Of a stretch of DNA of 64,000 bases, positions 55,781-64,000 are shown piece after piece. Below the pieces are notes generated by a model. The model was not told the origin of the DNA, ran no database searches, and worked only from the letters and a program-made list of their open reading frames with translations. The position numbers and the translations under genes are program-made. Within the stretch, counting starts at the first letter, position 1, and the number at the start of each line of letters is the position of its first letter. The DNA is from Brooklawnia cerclae (GTDB lineage Bacteria > Actinomycetota > Actinomycetes > Propionibacteriales > Propionibacteriaceae), in assembly GCF_011758645.1 (NCBI RefSeq), contig NZ_JAAMOZ010000001.1, forward strand, positions 2,170,001-2,234,000. Direction: 5' to 3'.

Positions 55781-55851
55781 CGCTCCAGTCTGGCACGCCA
55801 CCGGGGGCTGCCCGTACCATCGGGGACGAACCAGCGGAGCCGAGGAGGCCC

Positions 55852-56970
55852 ATGTACCACGCCCACGTCCCGACCATGGAGATCGAAACCCTGGAGGCAT
55901 GGGACACGAACATCGCGACCGCCACCAGCATCACCGGTTGGGTCATGCAGTCCGTCGACCTCGGCTCGCGCCTGACCGATCTCGAGCGCGTCGACCCGCG
56001 GGGGGCACTGTTCCTGGGCTGCGTCCTGCCCGACGACACGGTGGACGATCTCCGCGACCGCGGCGCCCTGGTCTTCCCGCAGCTTCCCGCCTTGCCGTTC
56101 AACGCCTATCGTCCACTGCTCTACCGCCCCGCGGACCTCTACGACGCCCTGCTCGGGGGTGAGCAGTACGCGCGCACCAGCGACGCCCGCATCTACGCCT
56201 GGGCCACCTCGATGCCTGATCCCACCCCGCTGCACGCCACTTTGGCGATGAGCCTGCACGACCACGCCATCTCCGACGCTCTGGACGAGTTGTGCGCCGA
56301 CCTCGATGCCCGCCGCACGGTCGGCATCATGGGAGGCCACGCCGTGCCCAGGGGAAGCGACGCCTACGTGGGCGCAGCACGTCTGGCCTCCCGGCTGTCG
56401 TTGGCCGGTTACACGGTGATGACCGGAGGCGGACCGGGCGCCATGGAGGCGGCCAACCTCGGAGCGCACCTGGCGGGCCAGTACGCCGTGCTCAGCCACG
56501 CCATCGACACCTTGTCCGCGACGCCCACCTACGCCGGCAACGAGACCATGTGGGCGGCGACCGCGCTCGAGATCCGGGGCAGCACACGTGCCACCGGACG
56601 GTCCATCGGGGTTCCCACCTGGTACTACGGTCACGAACCCACCAACGTCTTCCCGATGCAGATCGCGAAGTACTTCAGCAACGCCCTGCGCGAGGACACC
56701 TTGCTCCAGCGCTGCCGGGGCGGGTTGATCTACCTTCCGGGAGCGGCCGGCACCGTGCAGGAGGTGTTCCAGGCAGCGACGAGCAACTACTACTCCCCCG
56801 ACCCGGAGCAGGTGTTCCCGATGATCTTCGTCGGCGCCCGGCACTGGACCACGGAACTGCCCGTGTGGCCGTTGATCGAGGCCCTGGGCTCGGGCAGGAC
56901 GATGGGCGAGCGGCTGCTGCTCGTGGACGACGTGGACGAGGCCGCGGACTATCTCATCGAGCGGGGTTGA
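55852..56970 (+). CDS. LOG family protein
   Basis: 372-residue Rossmann-fold protein of the LOG/lysine decarboxylase-like family. An N-terminal domain of about 150 residues is followed by the family core: [37 protein letters not shown] (GGGxGxMEAAN) and [15 protein letters not shown] (PGxxGTxxE). LOG enzymes release the base from nucleoside monophosphates, for example in cytokinin activation; the long N-domain and the alanine replacing glycine in the second motif leave the substrate open. GAGGAGG precedes the ATG by three bases. Its end overlaps the convergent rlmN by 17 bases. Confidence 0.88.
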   Translation: MYHAHVPTMEIETLEAWDTNIATATSITGWVMQSVDLGSRLTDLERVDPRGALFLGCVLPDDTVDDLRDRGALVFPQLPALPFNAYRPLLYRPADLYDALLGGEQYARTSDARIYAWATSMPDPTPLHATLAMSLHDHAISDALDELCADLDARRTVGIMGGHAVPRGSDAYVGAARLASRLSLAGYTVMTGGGPGAMEAANLGAHLAGQYAVLSHAIDTLSATPTYAGNETMWAATALEIRGSTRATGRSIGVPTWYYGHEPTNVFPMQIAKYFSNALREDTLLQRCRGGLIYLPGAAGTVQEVFQAATSNYYSPDPEQVFPMIFVGARHWTTELPVWPLIEALGSGRTMGERLLLVDDVDEAADYLIERG

Positions 56971-58126
56971 CGGTGCCGCGGCGACTGCCGCGACTCGCGT
57001 CGAGGTTGGACGCCAGCTGCCCGCAGGCGCCGTCGATCTCACGGCCGCGAGCCACGCGGATCGAGACCGGGACGCCGGCGCGCTCCAGGTGCTCCCGGAA
57101 CGCCTGCTCGTCGGCCGGACGTGACGCGGTCCACTTGCTGCCGGGTGTCGGGTTAAGCGGGATCAGGTTGACGTGGAACCAGCCCCAGTCACCACGCGCC
57201 TTCAGGCGCCGTGCCAGCAGGTCGGCCCGCCACGTCTGGTCGTTGACATCCTTGATCAGGATGTACTGAATGGTCACTCGCCGCTTGGTGGCAGCCGCGT
57301 ATTCCCAGGCCGCGTCCAGCACCGCGTCCACGTTGAAGTGCTTGTTCAGCGGGATGATCTCGTCGCGCAGTTCGTCGTCGGGGGCGTGCAGCGAGACGGC
57401 CAGGGTGAAGGGCAGGTCCTGAGCGACCAGTTGCCGCATGCGCGGCACCATGCCCACCGTCGAGACCGTGATCCCCCGAGCACCGATACCGAGGCCGTCG
57501 GGGGCAGGGTCGTGCATCTGCCGCACGGCGGCCATGACGGCCTTGTAGTTGGCCATCGGCTCGCCCATGCCCATGAACAGGACGTTGCTGATGCGCCCGG
57601 GACCACCGGCGATCTCACCGGCCGCCAGGCGCCGGTCGGCCTCGTACACCTGCCACACGATCTCGGCGGTCGACAGGTTGCGCTGCAGGCCGCCCTGGCC
57701 CGTGGCACAGAACGGGCAGTCCATGCCGCAGCCGGCCTCCGAGGAAATGCAGATGGTGATGCGGTCGGGGTAGCGCATGATGACCGACTCGATGATCGCC
57801 CCGTCGAGCGCACGCCAGGCGATCTTGGTCGTCGCCCCGCCGTCGGCCACCTGCTCCTGGGCGACGCCGAGCAAAGTCGGGAAGAGCGCGTCAGCCACCT
57901 GCTCCCGCACGGCGACCGGCAGATCGGTCCACGACGACGGGTCGTTCGAGAGCCTGGAGAACCACTGGGTCGAGATCTGCTTCGCCCGGAAACGGGGCAG
58001 ACCCAGTTCCGCAACCGCTTCGATGCGCTGGCCGGGGGTGAGGTCCATCCAGTGGACGGGCGGCTTGCGTCCCGGACCGAGGAACTTGTCTGTGAGGTCG
58101 ATGGGCCCGGACGCGGTGATGGTCAT
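56954..58126 (-). CDS. rlmN: Dual-specificity RNA methyltransferase RlmN
   Basis: Radical SAM enzyme that methylates C2 of A2503 in 23S rRNA and A37 in some tRNAs. The cluster motif is CGMDCPFC (CxxxCxxC); [10 protein letters not shown], the [16 protein letters not shown] segment and the C-terminal catalytic cysteine in EIDGACGQL are clear. 390 residues. ATG at 58126. Between cdsA and the dxr remnant as expected for the cdsA-rlmN-dxr order. Confidence 0.95.
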   Translation of the reverse strand: MTITASGPIDLTDKFLGPGRKPPVHWMDLTPGQRIEAVAELGLPRFRAKQISTQWFSRLSNDPSSWTDLPVAVREQVADALFPTLLGVAQEQVADGGATTKIAWRALDGAIIESVIMRYPDRITICISSEAGCGMDCPFCATGQGGLQRNLSTAEIVWQVYEADRRLAAGEIAGGPGRISNVLFMGMGEPMANYKAVMAAVRQMHDPAPDGLGIGARGITVSTVGMVPRMRQLVAQDLPFTLAVSLHAPDDELRDEIIPLNKHFNVDAVLDAAWEYAAATKRRVTIQYILIKDVNDQTWRADLLARRLKARGDWGWFHVNLIPLNPTPGSKWTASRPADEQAFREHLERAGVPVSIRVARGREIDGACGQLASNLDASRGSRRGTVNPAR

Positions 58127-58168
58127 GGTTCAAGTGTGCACGACGCGACCACACACAGGCCCTGCCGC

Positions 58169-59053
58169 TCAGCGCACGAGTGCCAGCATGGACAGCCAGG
58201 CCACGGGGGCCGCGACCAGCAACGAGTCCAGCCGGTCGAGGGCTCCGCCGTGCCCGGGAATGATCCTGCCCATGTCCTTGAGGCCGGCGTCCCGCTTGAT
58301 CGACGACTCCACCAAGTCGCCGGTCACGGCGGCGACGGCCACGAGCAGCCCGATGACGAACCCGGCCCACCAGGCGCCGCCGAGCATGAGCGGTGTGGCG
58401 ATCGCCCCCGCCACCGCGGCGAGGAGGACACCGGCGCCGAATCCCTCCCAGGTCTTGCCGGGACTGATGTGGGGAGCCATCTTGTGGCGCCCGATGAGCG
58501 AGCCGGTGGCGTACGCACCCGTGTCGAGGCACACCACGAGGACGAAGTAGACGATGACGCGCAAGTTGCCCTTGGGCTGGGCCAGGAGCAGGCCGAGGGT
58601 CCCCAGCAGCAGCGGCACGTATCCGACGGTGAACACCGAGCCCGCCGCATCACGGATGTAGCCGGACACCGGGCCGCGCAGGCGCCACAGGAGAGCGGCG
58701 ATGACCATCATCGCCAACCCACCGAACAATGCCGAGACCCCCGCGAGCTGGCCCCAGGCGTCGGCGAGCCAGAAGGACAGGGCGATCGTGAGCGAGCCGC
58801 CGATCCCGGCGGGTGGGTAGCTGGCGTACATGCCGACCCGCCCGAGGGCGCGGACGAGCTCGAACACGCCCACCACGACACAGGCCATCAGGAAGATGAT
58901 GAATCCCCAGTTCCACCACAACAGGGTGCCGACGATCCAGGCGGCCAGCACGACGCCACTGGCGATGGCCGCCACCAGGTTCCGGCCGGGGCTGCGCGGC
59001 GGCCGGGAGGGCTCGGACGCCGCCGCCTGCGACCCTGCGTCCTCGTCCGACAC
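58169..59053 (-). CDS. cdsA: Phosphatidate cytidylyltransferase
   Basis: Makes CDP-diacylglycerol from phosphatidic acid and CTP in the membrane. About eight hydrophobic segments over 294 residues; the family signature near the end is intact: VESSIKRDAGLKDMGRIIP then GHGGALDRLDSL. GTG at 59053 starts one base after the frr stop. Confidence 0.95.
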   Translation of the reverse strand: MSDEDAGSQAAASEPSRPPRSPGRNLVAAIASGVVLAAWIVGTLLWWNWGFIIFLMACVVVGVFELVRALGRVGMYASYPPAGIGGSLTIALSFWLADAWGQLAGVSALFGGLAMMVIAALLWRLRGPVSGYIRDAAGSVFTVGYVPLLLGTLGLLLAQPKGNLRVIVYFVLVVCLDTGAYATGSLIGRHKMAPHISPGKTWEGFGAGVLLAAVAGAIATPLMLGGAWWAGFVIGLLVAVAAVTGDLVESSIKRDAGLKDMGRIIPGHGGALDRLDSLLVAAPVAWLSMLALVR

Positions 59054-59054
59054 G

Positions 59055-59612
59055 TCAGACCGCCATCAGCTCGGCCTCTTTGGCCTTCAAGAGCTCGTCG
59101 ATGGCCTCGACGGACTTCTTGGTCTCGTCATCGAGGCGCTTCTCGGCGCGCTTGGCGTCGTCCTCGCTGATCTCCTTGTCCTTCTCGGCCTTCTTCACCG
59201 AGTCGATGGCGTGGCGGCGGGTGTTGCGAACCGCGACCCGCGCGTCCTCGGCCTTGTGGCGCACGACCTTGATGAACTCCTTGCGCCGCTCCTCGGTGAG
59301 TTCAGGCAGGACGACACGAAGCGCCACCCCGTCACTGGCCGGGTTGACGCCCAGATCGGAGTTGCGGATCGCCTTCTCGATCGCGTTCAGGGAGCCCCGG
59401 TCGAACGGGGTTATCAGCATGATGCGTGGCTCGGGCGACTGGAACGAGGCCAACTGCTGCAGCGGCGTCGGTGTGCCGTAGTACTCGGCCTCGATCTTGT
59501 TGAACATCGCCGGGTTCGCCCGGCCGGTTCGCACCGTGGCGAAGTCCTCCTTCGCGAAGTCGAGGGCACCGGCCATCTTCCTGACGGCCTCTTTGATGAT
59601 GTCATCGATCAC
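59055..59612 (-). CDS. frr: Ribosome recycling factor
   Basis: Splits the post-termination ribosome with EF-G. 185 residues: LDFAKEDFATVRTGRANPAMF, YYGTPTPLQQLASF, LRVVLPELTEERRKEFIKVV and VRNTRRHAIDSVKKAEKDKEISED are the family core. Follows pyrH by 97 bases. Confidence 0.97.
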   Translation of the reverse strand: MIDDIIKEAVRKMAGALDFAKEDFATVRTGRANPAMFNKIEAEYYGTPTPLQQLASFQSPEPRIMLITPFDRGSLNAIEKAIRNSDLGVNPASDGVALRVVLPELTEERRKEFIKVVRHKAEDARVAVRNTRRHAIDSVKKAEKDKEISEDDAKRAEKRLDDETKKSVEAIDELLKAKEAELMAV

Positions 59613-59709
59613 GATTCGTCCTTCCAGAATGCGTTACTTGAGAGGTTAGCGGCTTGCCGCGACCAGTGGGAAACCCCGCGGTCCCGTCCGTCGCCGAAGC
59701 CGGGACGGC

Positions 59710-60423
59710 TCATGCGTGCACCCAGGTGCCGATCTTCTCGCCGGCGACCGCGCGTCCGATGTTCGACTCGTCGTCGAGAGCGAAGAAGACCATGTCGAGG
59801 CGGTTGTCGCGGGCCAGGCTGATGGCGGTCGCGTCGGCCACCTTCAGGTCCTTGGCGAGGAACTCGTCGTAGGTGAGTTCGTCGTAGCGCTTGGCGTCGG
59901 GGTTGGTGCGCGGATCGGAGTCGTACACCCCGTCGACGCCGTTCTTACCCATCAGCAGCACCTCGGCCTTGATCTCCAGCGCCCGCTGCGCCGCGACCGT
60001 GTCCGTGGAGAAATAGGGCATGCCCGAGCCCGCACCGAAGATGACGACGCGTCCCTTCTCCATGTGCCGCTCGGCCCGGCGCGGGATGTAGGGCTCGGCG
60101 ACCTGGCCCATCGTGATCGCGGTCTGCACGCGGGTCGCGGTGCCCTCCTTCTCGAGGAAGTCCTGGAGGGCGAGGGAATTCATGACGGTGCCGAGCATGC
60201 CCATGTAGTCGGCCCGGTCGCGGTCCATACCGCCCTGCTGGAGTTCCTCGCCACGAAAATAGTTGCCCCCACCGACGACCACGGCCACCTGCGTGCCCGT
60301 CGCGACCACTGCCGCGATCTGCCGCGCCACCGAACGGACGATGACAGGGTCGACCCCGAGTCTGCCTCCCCCGAATGCCTCTCCGGACAGTTTGAGCAGG
60401 ACTCGACGGAAGGGTTCGGTCAT
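59710..60423 (-). CDS. pyrH: Uridylate kinase
   Basis: Phosphorylates UMP to UDP; hexameric bacterial amino-acid-kinase fold. [43 protein letters not shown] and [15 protein letters not shown] are diagnostic. 237 residues; ATG at 60423 with GGAGGATCC upstream. tsf and rpsB, usually upstream, are not in this window. Confidence 0.96.
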   Translation of the reverse strand: MTEPFRRVLLKLSGEAFGGGRLGVDPVIVRSVARQIAAVVATGTQVAVVVGGGNYFRGEELQQGGMDRDRADYMGMLGTVMNSLALQDFLEKEGTATRVQTAITMGQVAEPYIPRRAERHMEKGRVVIFGAGSGMPYFSTDTVAAQRALEIKAEVLLMGKNGVDGVYDSDPRTNPDAKRYDELTYDEFLAKDLKVADATAISLARDNRLDMVFFALDDESNIGRAVAGEKIGTWVHA

Positions 60424-60631
60424 TGGATCCTCCAGAGCAGGGAAAATGTTCCCCATAACCCTAGTGCCCTAGGCCAGCGAGTGTCCTCCGCCCCGCGCAG
60501 CCGCCCGCGGACGACGCCACGTCAGCCTGCGCATCGGTAGGCTGCGGGATGGTTGAGATCCCTCATAGCCCCCGGGGGTTCCTGGCATCGGGAGCGGCCG
60601 TCCGCACGCCGCCCGGAAGGAGGCATCCCGG

Positions 60632-61264
60632 ATGCTGGTGAGCCAGTTGCTCGGATTTGATGCGTCGCCCTTCGAAGAGTTGCTCACAACGTGCGTCAAG
60701 CAAGCCGATGCGCTTCAACAGGCCGCTGAGGATATCTACCGCCGGGGAACCAGACCGCTGGCCGACAACTGGCAAGACCAATACGCGGAGGCTGCCTGGG
60801 CGGGACCTCATCGTGACGACCCTCGGCCGAGTGGGTCAATGAACGCGCGCCGGCTGATCACGGTAGCCGCGGCATACGTCTGCGGTGACCTCGTCCTTTT
60901 CATCGCCGGACTGTGCAGTTGGCTGGCCACCCAGGTCGCAGCAATCGTCGTGGTCCTGATCATCCTGATCCGAAGCCGAGATGTGATTGCCGTCGTGGTG
61001 GTAGCAGCAGTGTTGGCCCATTCGATGGTCCTCAGCATCAGGCCGGGCGATGCTTTGCTTCCCGACATCACTGTCTGGCGTATTGCTGCGCCCATTATCG
61101 GAGCACTGATTGTGCTGCTGGTCGTGCGAGCAGTCCGGCAACCAGACAGATGGGTGTCCACATTGCTCTCCATCACGGTCGTCGCACTCTTCTACGGCAG
61201 TACCTTCCTCGGCAGCTGGGTAACCTATTTCCCGGCGGGATACGGCCCCATATGCGGCGGATAG
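60632..61264 (+). CDS. Hypothetical protein: soluble N-domain plus membrane domain
   Basis: 210 residues, no family recognised. The first 68 residues are hydrophilic and helical (FEELLTTCVKQADALQQAAED, then NWQDQYAEAAW) and vaguely recall WXG100-like or ESX-substrate N-domains; the rest holds four to five hydrophobic segments. An in-frame ATG at 60839 begins the membrane part and could be a second start. GGAAGGAGG stands eight bases before the first ATG. Base composition is less G+C-rich than the flanking genes, which suggests acquisition. Function unknown. Confidence 0.6.
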   Translation: MLVSQLLGFDASPFEELLTTCVKQADALQQAAEDIYRRGTRPLADNWQDQYAEAAWAGPHRDDPRPSGSMNARRLITVAAAYVCGDLVLFIAGLCSWLATQVAAIVVVLIILIRSRDVIAVVVVAAVLAHSMVLSIRPGDALLPDITVWRIAAPIIGALIVLLVVRAVRQPDRWVSTLLSITVVALFYGSTFLGSWVTYFPAGYGPICGG

Positions 61265-61276
61265 GCAGCCCGCTCC

Positions 61277-62992
61277 TCAGCGGCCCAGTGCTTGCGCCAC
61301 CCCCGTCATGAGCAGCGCGAACGACACCGCTCCGGGGTCGGGATGGCCTAGGGACGCGTCCCCGTGCGTGCGCGCCCGGCCCTTGCGCGCCGGGATCTCC
61401 GCGGTCCGCTGGGCGGCTGACGTGGCGGCTTCGGCAGCCTCACCCCATGCGCATGCCAGCGTGGAGCCATCGCGCAGATGGGCATCGAACACCTCCGCGA
61501 AGGGGCGAGTGGCGTCCACCATCGTCTTGTCACCCGGCTTGGCGCCTCCCACTTCCTCAAAGGTCCAGGCAGCGGTCACGACGGCCTCACCGATTCTCTC
61601 CTCGTCGGCCGACTCCGCGTCCGACAACGTCTGCCCGAGCGCGCGCAACGCGGCGCCCCACAGCGCGCCGGATGTACCGCCGGCTCCTTCGGACCACGCC
61701 GCACCAGCCGTCCGGAACAGGGTGCGCATGCCCGCACCGGCGCGGACGGCATCTTGGGCGGCGCGCACAGCTGCCGTCGCACCCAGCACCATGCCCTGCC
61801 CGTGGTCGCCGTCGCCGGCCACCGAGTCGAGCCTGCCCAGGTCGGCCTCCGCCCGCGTGGCGACGTCCGCCAAGACCTCGATCAGCCCGAGGGCACGCCG
61901 CGCCTGGTCGGACGATTCCGGCGACCCGGGGACGATGCTTCCTGCTACCTCGTCAGTTCGCACATGCCGGCGCTCGCGCACATCGACGCTCCCGGTCTTG
62001 AAGGCGGGGGTGTCTGCGGGAGCCAGCCAGAGACGCTCCAACTCGTCGTCCAGGAACATGACCGACAGGGACGCACCCGCCATGTCGAGCGACGTCACCT
62101 GCTCGCCGACGACCGGGTGGACGATCGTCAGTCCACGCCGTTCCAGGAGTTCGGCGACCGAACCGAACAGTACGAACAACTCCTCGTACTTCGTGGCCCC
62201 CAGGCCGTTCACGAGCACGGCGACACGTCCCCGGTAGCCGTCCTCGGTACGGTCGGGTTCCTCCGCCAGCACTCGGTCGACGAGCAGGGACGCGATGTCC
62301 GCAGCGGTGGCCATGGGATGCAAGGAGATACCGGGCTCGCCATGGATGCCGAGCCCCAGGGCGAACTGCCCAGCCGGCACCGTGAACAGCGGCTCGTCCG
62401 CCCCCGGCAGCGTGCACCCGGTGAAGGCGACGCCCAGCGACCGGGTCAGGCCACCGGCTCGGCGGGCCACCCGCTCGACATCGTCGATCCGCAAGCCCGC
62501 CTCCGCGGCCGCGCCGGCAACCTTCACGACGAGCAGGTCGCCCGCGATGCCGCGCCGGTCGCCGTGGTGATCAGGAGTGTTGGACGCGACGTCGTCCGAG
62601 ATCGTGACGACACGCACATCGAGGCCATCAGCCCCGAGCGACGACGCCGCCTCGCCGAAATGAAGACAGTCACCCGCGTAGTTGCCGAAGAGGAGCAGGG
62701 TGCCTCCCCCGTTGTCCGCCGCTCGTACCACGGACTCGACCTGCGAGGCCGAGGGGGATGCGAAGACGTTCCCGCATACCGCGCCATGGGCCATGCCGGG
62801 ACCGACCCAGCCGGGAAACGCCGGATAGTGCCCGGAGCCACCGCCGACGACCACCGACACCTGCCCGTCCGGGCTCGTCGTCGCCCGCACGATGCCACCG
62901 TGCACGGGCGCGACATGGTCGCCGAACGCCGCGACCATTCCCCTGACGGCATCGGCCGCGAATTCCTTGGGATCGTTCACCAGGTACGTCAT
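61277..62992 (-). CDS. Dihydroxyacetone kinase family protein (DhaK-DhaL fusion)
   Basis: 571 residues, single-chain ATP-dependent ketose kinase. DhaK part: VVVGGGSGHYPAFPG, GNYAGDCLHFGEAA and the substrate-binding histidine in LGIHGEPG (His217). DhaL part: LDSVAGDGDHGQGM with the metal-binding aspartates, and GGTSGALWGAALRALG. Relatives phosphorylate dihydroxyacetone, or L- or D-erythrulose in tetritol and apionate pathways. The neighbour at 63126-63980, an ApnO-like dehydrogenase, favours a tetrulose substrate, but this is inference. ATG at 62992. Confidence 0.85.
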   Translation of the reverse strand: MTYLVNDPKEFAADAVRGMVAAFGDHVAPVHGGIVRATTSPDGQVSVVVGGGSGHYPAFPGWVGPGMAHGAVCGNVFASPSASQVESVVRAADNGGGTLLLFGNYAGDCLHFGEAASSLGADGLDVRVVTISDDVASNTPDHHGDRRGIAGDLLVVKVAGAAAEAGLRIDDVERVARRAGGLTRSLGVAFTGCTLPGADEPLFTVPAGQFALGLGIHGEPGISLHPMATAADIASLLVDRVLAEEPDRTEDGYRGRVAVLVNGLGATKYEELFVLFGSVAELLERRGLTIVHPVVGEQVTSLDMAGASLSVMFLDDELERLWLAPADTPAFKTGSVDVRERRHVRTDEVAGSIVPGSPESSDQARRALGLIEVLADVATRAEADLGRLDSVAGDGDHGQGMVLGATAAVRAAQDAVRAGAGMRTLFRTAGAAWSEGAGGTSGALWGAALRALGQTLSDAESADEERIGEAVVTAAWTFEEVGGAKPGDKTMVDATRPFAEVFDAHLRDGSTLACAWGEAAEAATSAAQRTAEIPARKGRARTHGDASLGHPDPGAVSFALLMTGVAQALGR

Positions 62993-63125
62993 CGTCTCTG
63001 CTCCATCGGATCGGGTTCCGCCTCGATCGAGTGCGCGGTCGCCGCCCCACGGAACGATTCCACGACGATCAGGCCCGCGAGGACCGGATCCACAGGGATC
63101 GTGAGAGGGACGGCGACCGAACGGG

Positions 63126-63980
63126 TCAGCGCTCGATCTTGTCGAGCTTCAGCATCTTCGCCACGACGACGTCGAGGTCCGCGTCGTCGTAGATCCGCTT
63201 CCAGTCCTCCTTGATGATCGCCTCGCGACCGTAGTCCATGGCGAGCAGGCAGGCGTCGGAGAACGGGTTCGAACCACGCAGCGCGTTGGTCAGCGCGATG
63301 TAGATGTGCCCGTAGAACATCGCCTTGACGGTGTCCTCGTCCATGTCGGTCACCTCGACCGTGTAGTCGAGGACGTCCTTGAGGAACTGCCCGATCATGC
63401 ACCCGATGGTCTCGTTGAGCGTCGGCTCCAGCACCGCAAGGTCGTGGACCGAGGCCCAGTAGACCTTGATGACCGGGCCGTAGATGACCTCGATGACCTT
63501 CTCGGCGATCGGCTTCCAGTGGTCCGACGGCGTGAACATGGCCGCCACGGCGTTCTGCGGCGCCGCGACCCCTCCGAAGGTGTCGGCCCACTCCTCGGGA
63601 GTGTGCCGCTCCAGGAAGACCGACGGGTGGGTGGGATGTGCGACCACGTAGGTGAGGCCCTCGCGCATGAACAGCTGGTTCGCGTAGGCCGCGGCTGGGT
63701 CGAGCGTCAGCACCACCGACCCGTCCTTCATCAAGGGCACCACTTCGGTCGTCACCGCGTTCAGTGCGACGTCCGGAACCGCGAAGACTACGATGTCCGC
63801 GTCCTTGACCGCCTCGTCGTTGGAGACGACATGACGCCCGAGTTCCTCGTTGCGGGCAACGCCGGCGGGGCTCTTCTCCGCGTACTTCACGTCCCAGTCG
63901 GTCTTCTGGAGGTTCGCGGAGACGCGCATCCCCATCTTGCCGCCCGCGCCGATCACCGCGAGCTTAAGGTTGTCAGTCAT
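63126..63980 (-). CDS. 6-phosphogluconate dehydrogenase-like protein, possible apionate oxidoisomerase
   Basis: 284 residues with an N-terminal Rossmann domain (LKLAVIGAGGKMGMRVSANL, then DIVVFAVPDVALNAV) and the C-terminal helical domain of the phosphogluconate dehydrogenase-C type (EPTLNETIGCMIGQFLKDVL, FYGHIYIALTNALRGSNPF). This architecture matches D-apionate oxidoisomerase ApnO and related proteins regularly found beside DhaK-DhaL kinases. AAGGAG stands 12 bases before the ATG at 63980. The operon probably extends beyond the right edge. The substrate assignment is tentative. Confidence 0.75.
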   Translation of the reverse strand: MTDNLKLAVIGAGGKMGMRVSANLQKTDWDVKYAEKSPAGVARNEELGRHVVSNDEAVKDADIVVFAVPDVALNAVTTEVVPLMKDGSVVLTLDPAAAYANQLFMREGLTYVVAHPTHPSVFLERHTPEEWADTFGGVAAPQNAVAAMFTPSDHWKPIAEKVIEVIYGPVIKVYWASVHDLAVLEPTLNETIGCMIGQFLKDVLDYTVEVTDMDEDTVKAMFYGHIYIALTNALRGSNPFSDACLLAMDYGREAIIKEDWKRIYDDADLDVVVAKMLKLDKIER

Positions 63981-64000
63981 TGTCGATCCTCTCCTTGATG

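Overview
The window is chromosomal DNA of a high-G+C Gram-positive bacterium. Codons end mostly in G or C, starts are often GTG or TTG, and the conserved gene neighbourhoods are actinobacterial. The order rnhB-lepB-rplS...trmD-rimM-khpA-rpsP...ffh-ftsY-smc...mutM-rnc-rpmF-DUF177-coaD-rsmD...recG...rpmB, followed by pnp-rpsO-ribF...truB-rbfA-infB-ylxR-nusA-rimP...proS...ispG...rlmN-cdsA-frr-pyrH, and a five-helix SdhC with a long SdhA, fits the Propionibacteriaceae best. Genus and species cannot be fixed from sequence reading alone.

Layout. 1-21213 is a nearly unbroken minus-strand block of housekeeping genes: RNase HII, signal peptidase I, L19, succinate dehydrogenase (sdhCAB, placed inside the trmD/rplS cluster), tRNA and ribosome maturation (trmD, rimM, khpA, rpsP), the signal recognition particle pair ffh/ftsY, smc, a GtrA-like membrane protein, mutM, rnc, rpmF, DUF177, coaD and rsmD. 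Directly upstream of ftsY is a 42-codon reading frame that is a tandem copy of the FtsY membrane anchor.

21397-26711 is an accessory insertion between rsmD and recG. It holds a flavin-type oxidase-fold protein, a sugar isomerase/oxidoreductase pair on the plus strand, and a minus-strand operon (ribbon-helix-helix regulator, DUF4097 protein, MFS exporter) whose promoter spacer is filled by a palindromic operator. recG follows. 29134-32287 is a second, mobile-looking block between recG and rpmB: a decapitated DUF4143 ATPase next to an operator-like palindrome, a membrane-anchored staphylococcal-type nuclease of visibly lower G+C, and an IS481-family element with a hairpin over its ribosome binding site.

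32345-49197 returns to core genes: rpmB, RNase J, dapB, pnp, rpsO, ribF, truB, rbfA, infB, ylxR, nusA and rimP, interrupted by a GNAT gene, a DUF2993 gene and a striking one-frame fusion of a crotonase to a phosphonate-type hexapeptide transferase. 49345-60423 carries a Tat/lipoprotein DUF4439 gene, proS, a cluster of degenerate palindromic repeats, an AIM24 protein, a GNAT gene, ispG, rlmN, cdsA, frr and pyrH. Where dxr and the site-2 protease gene normally sit beside ispG there is only a 141-residue piece resembling the N-terminal domain of DXR, plus a divergent LOG-family gene. 60632-63980 ends the window with a membrane protein, a fused DhaK-DhaL kinase and an ApnO-like dehydrogenase, which together suggest catabolism of a four- or five-carbon sugar acid.

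Several genes have a TANNNT-like -10 hexamer six or seven bases before an ATG or GTG and no Shine-Dalgarno, so leaderless transcription appears common here. No tRNA, rRNA, CRISPR array or replication origin was seen.
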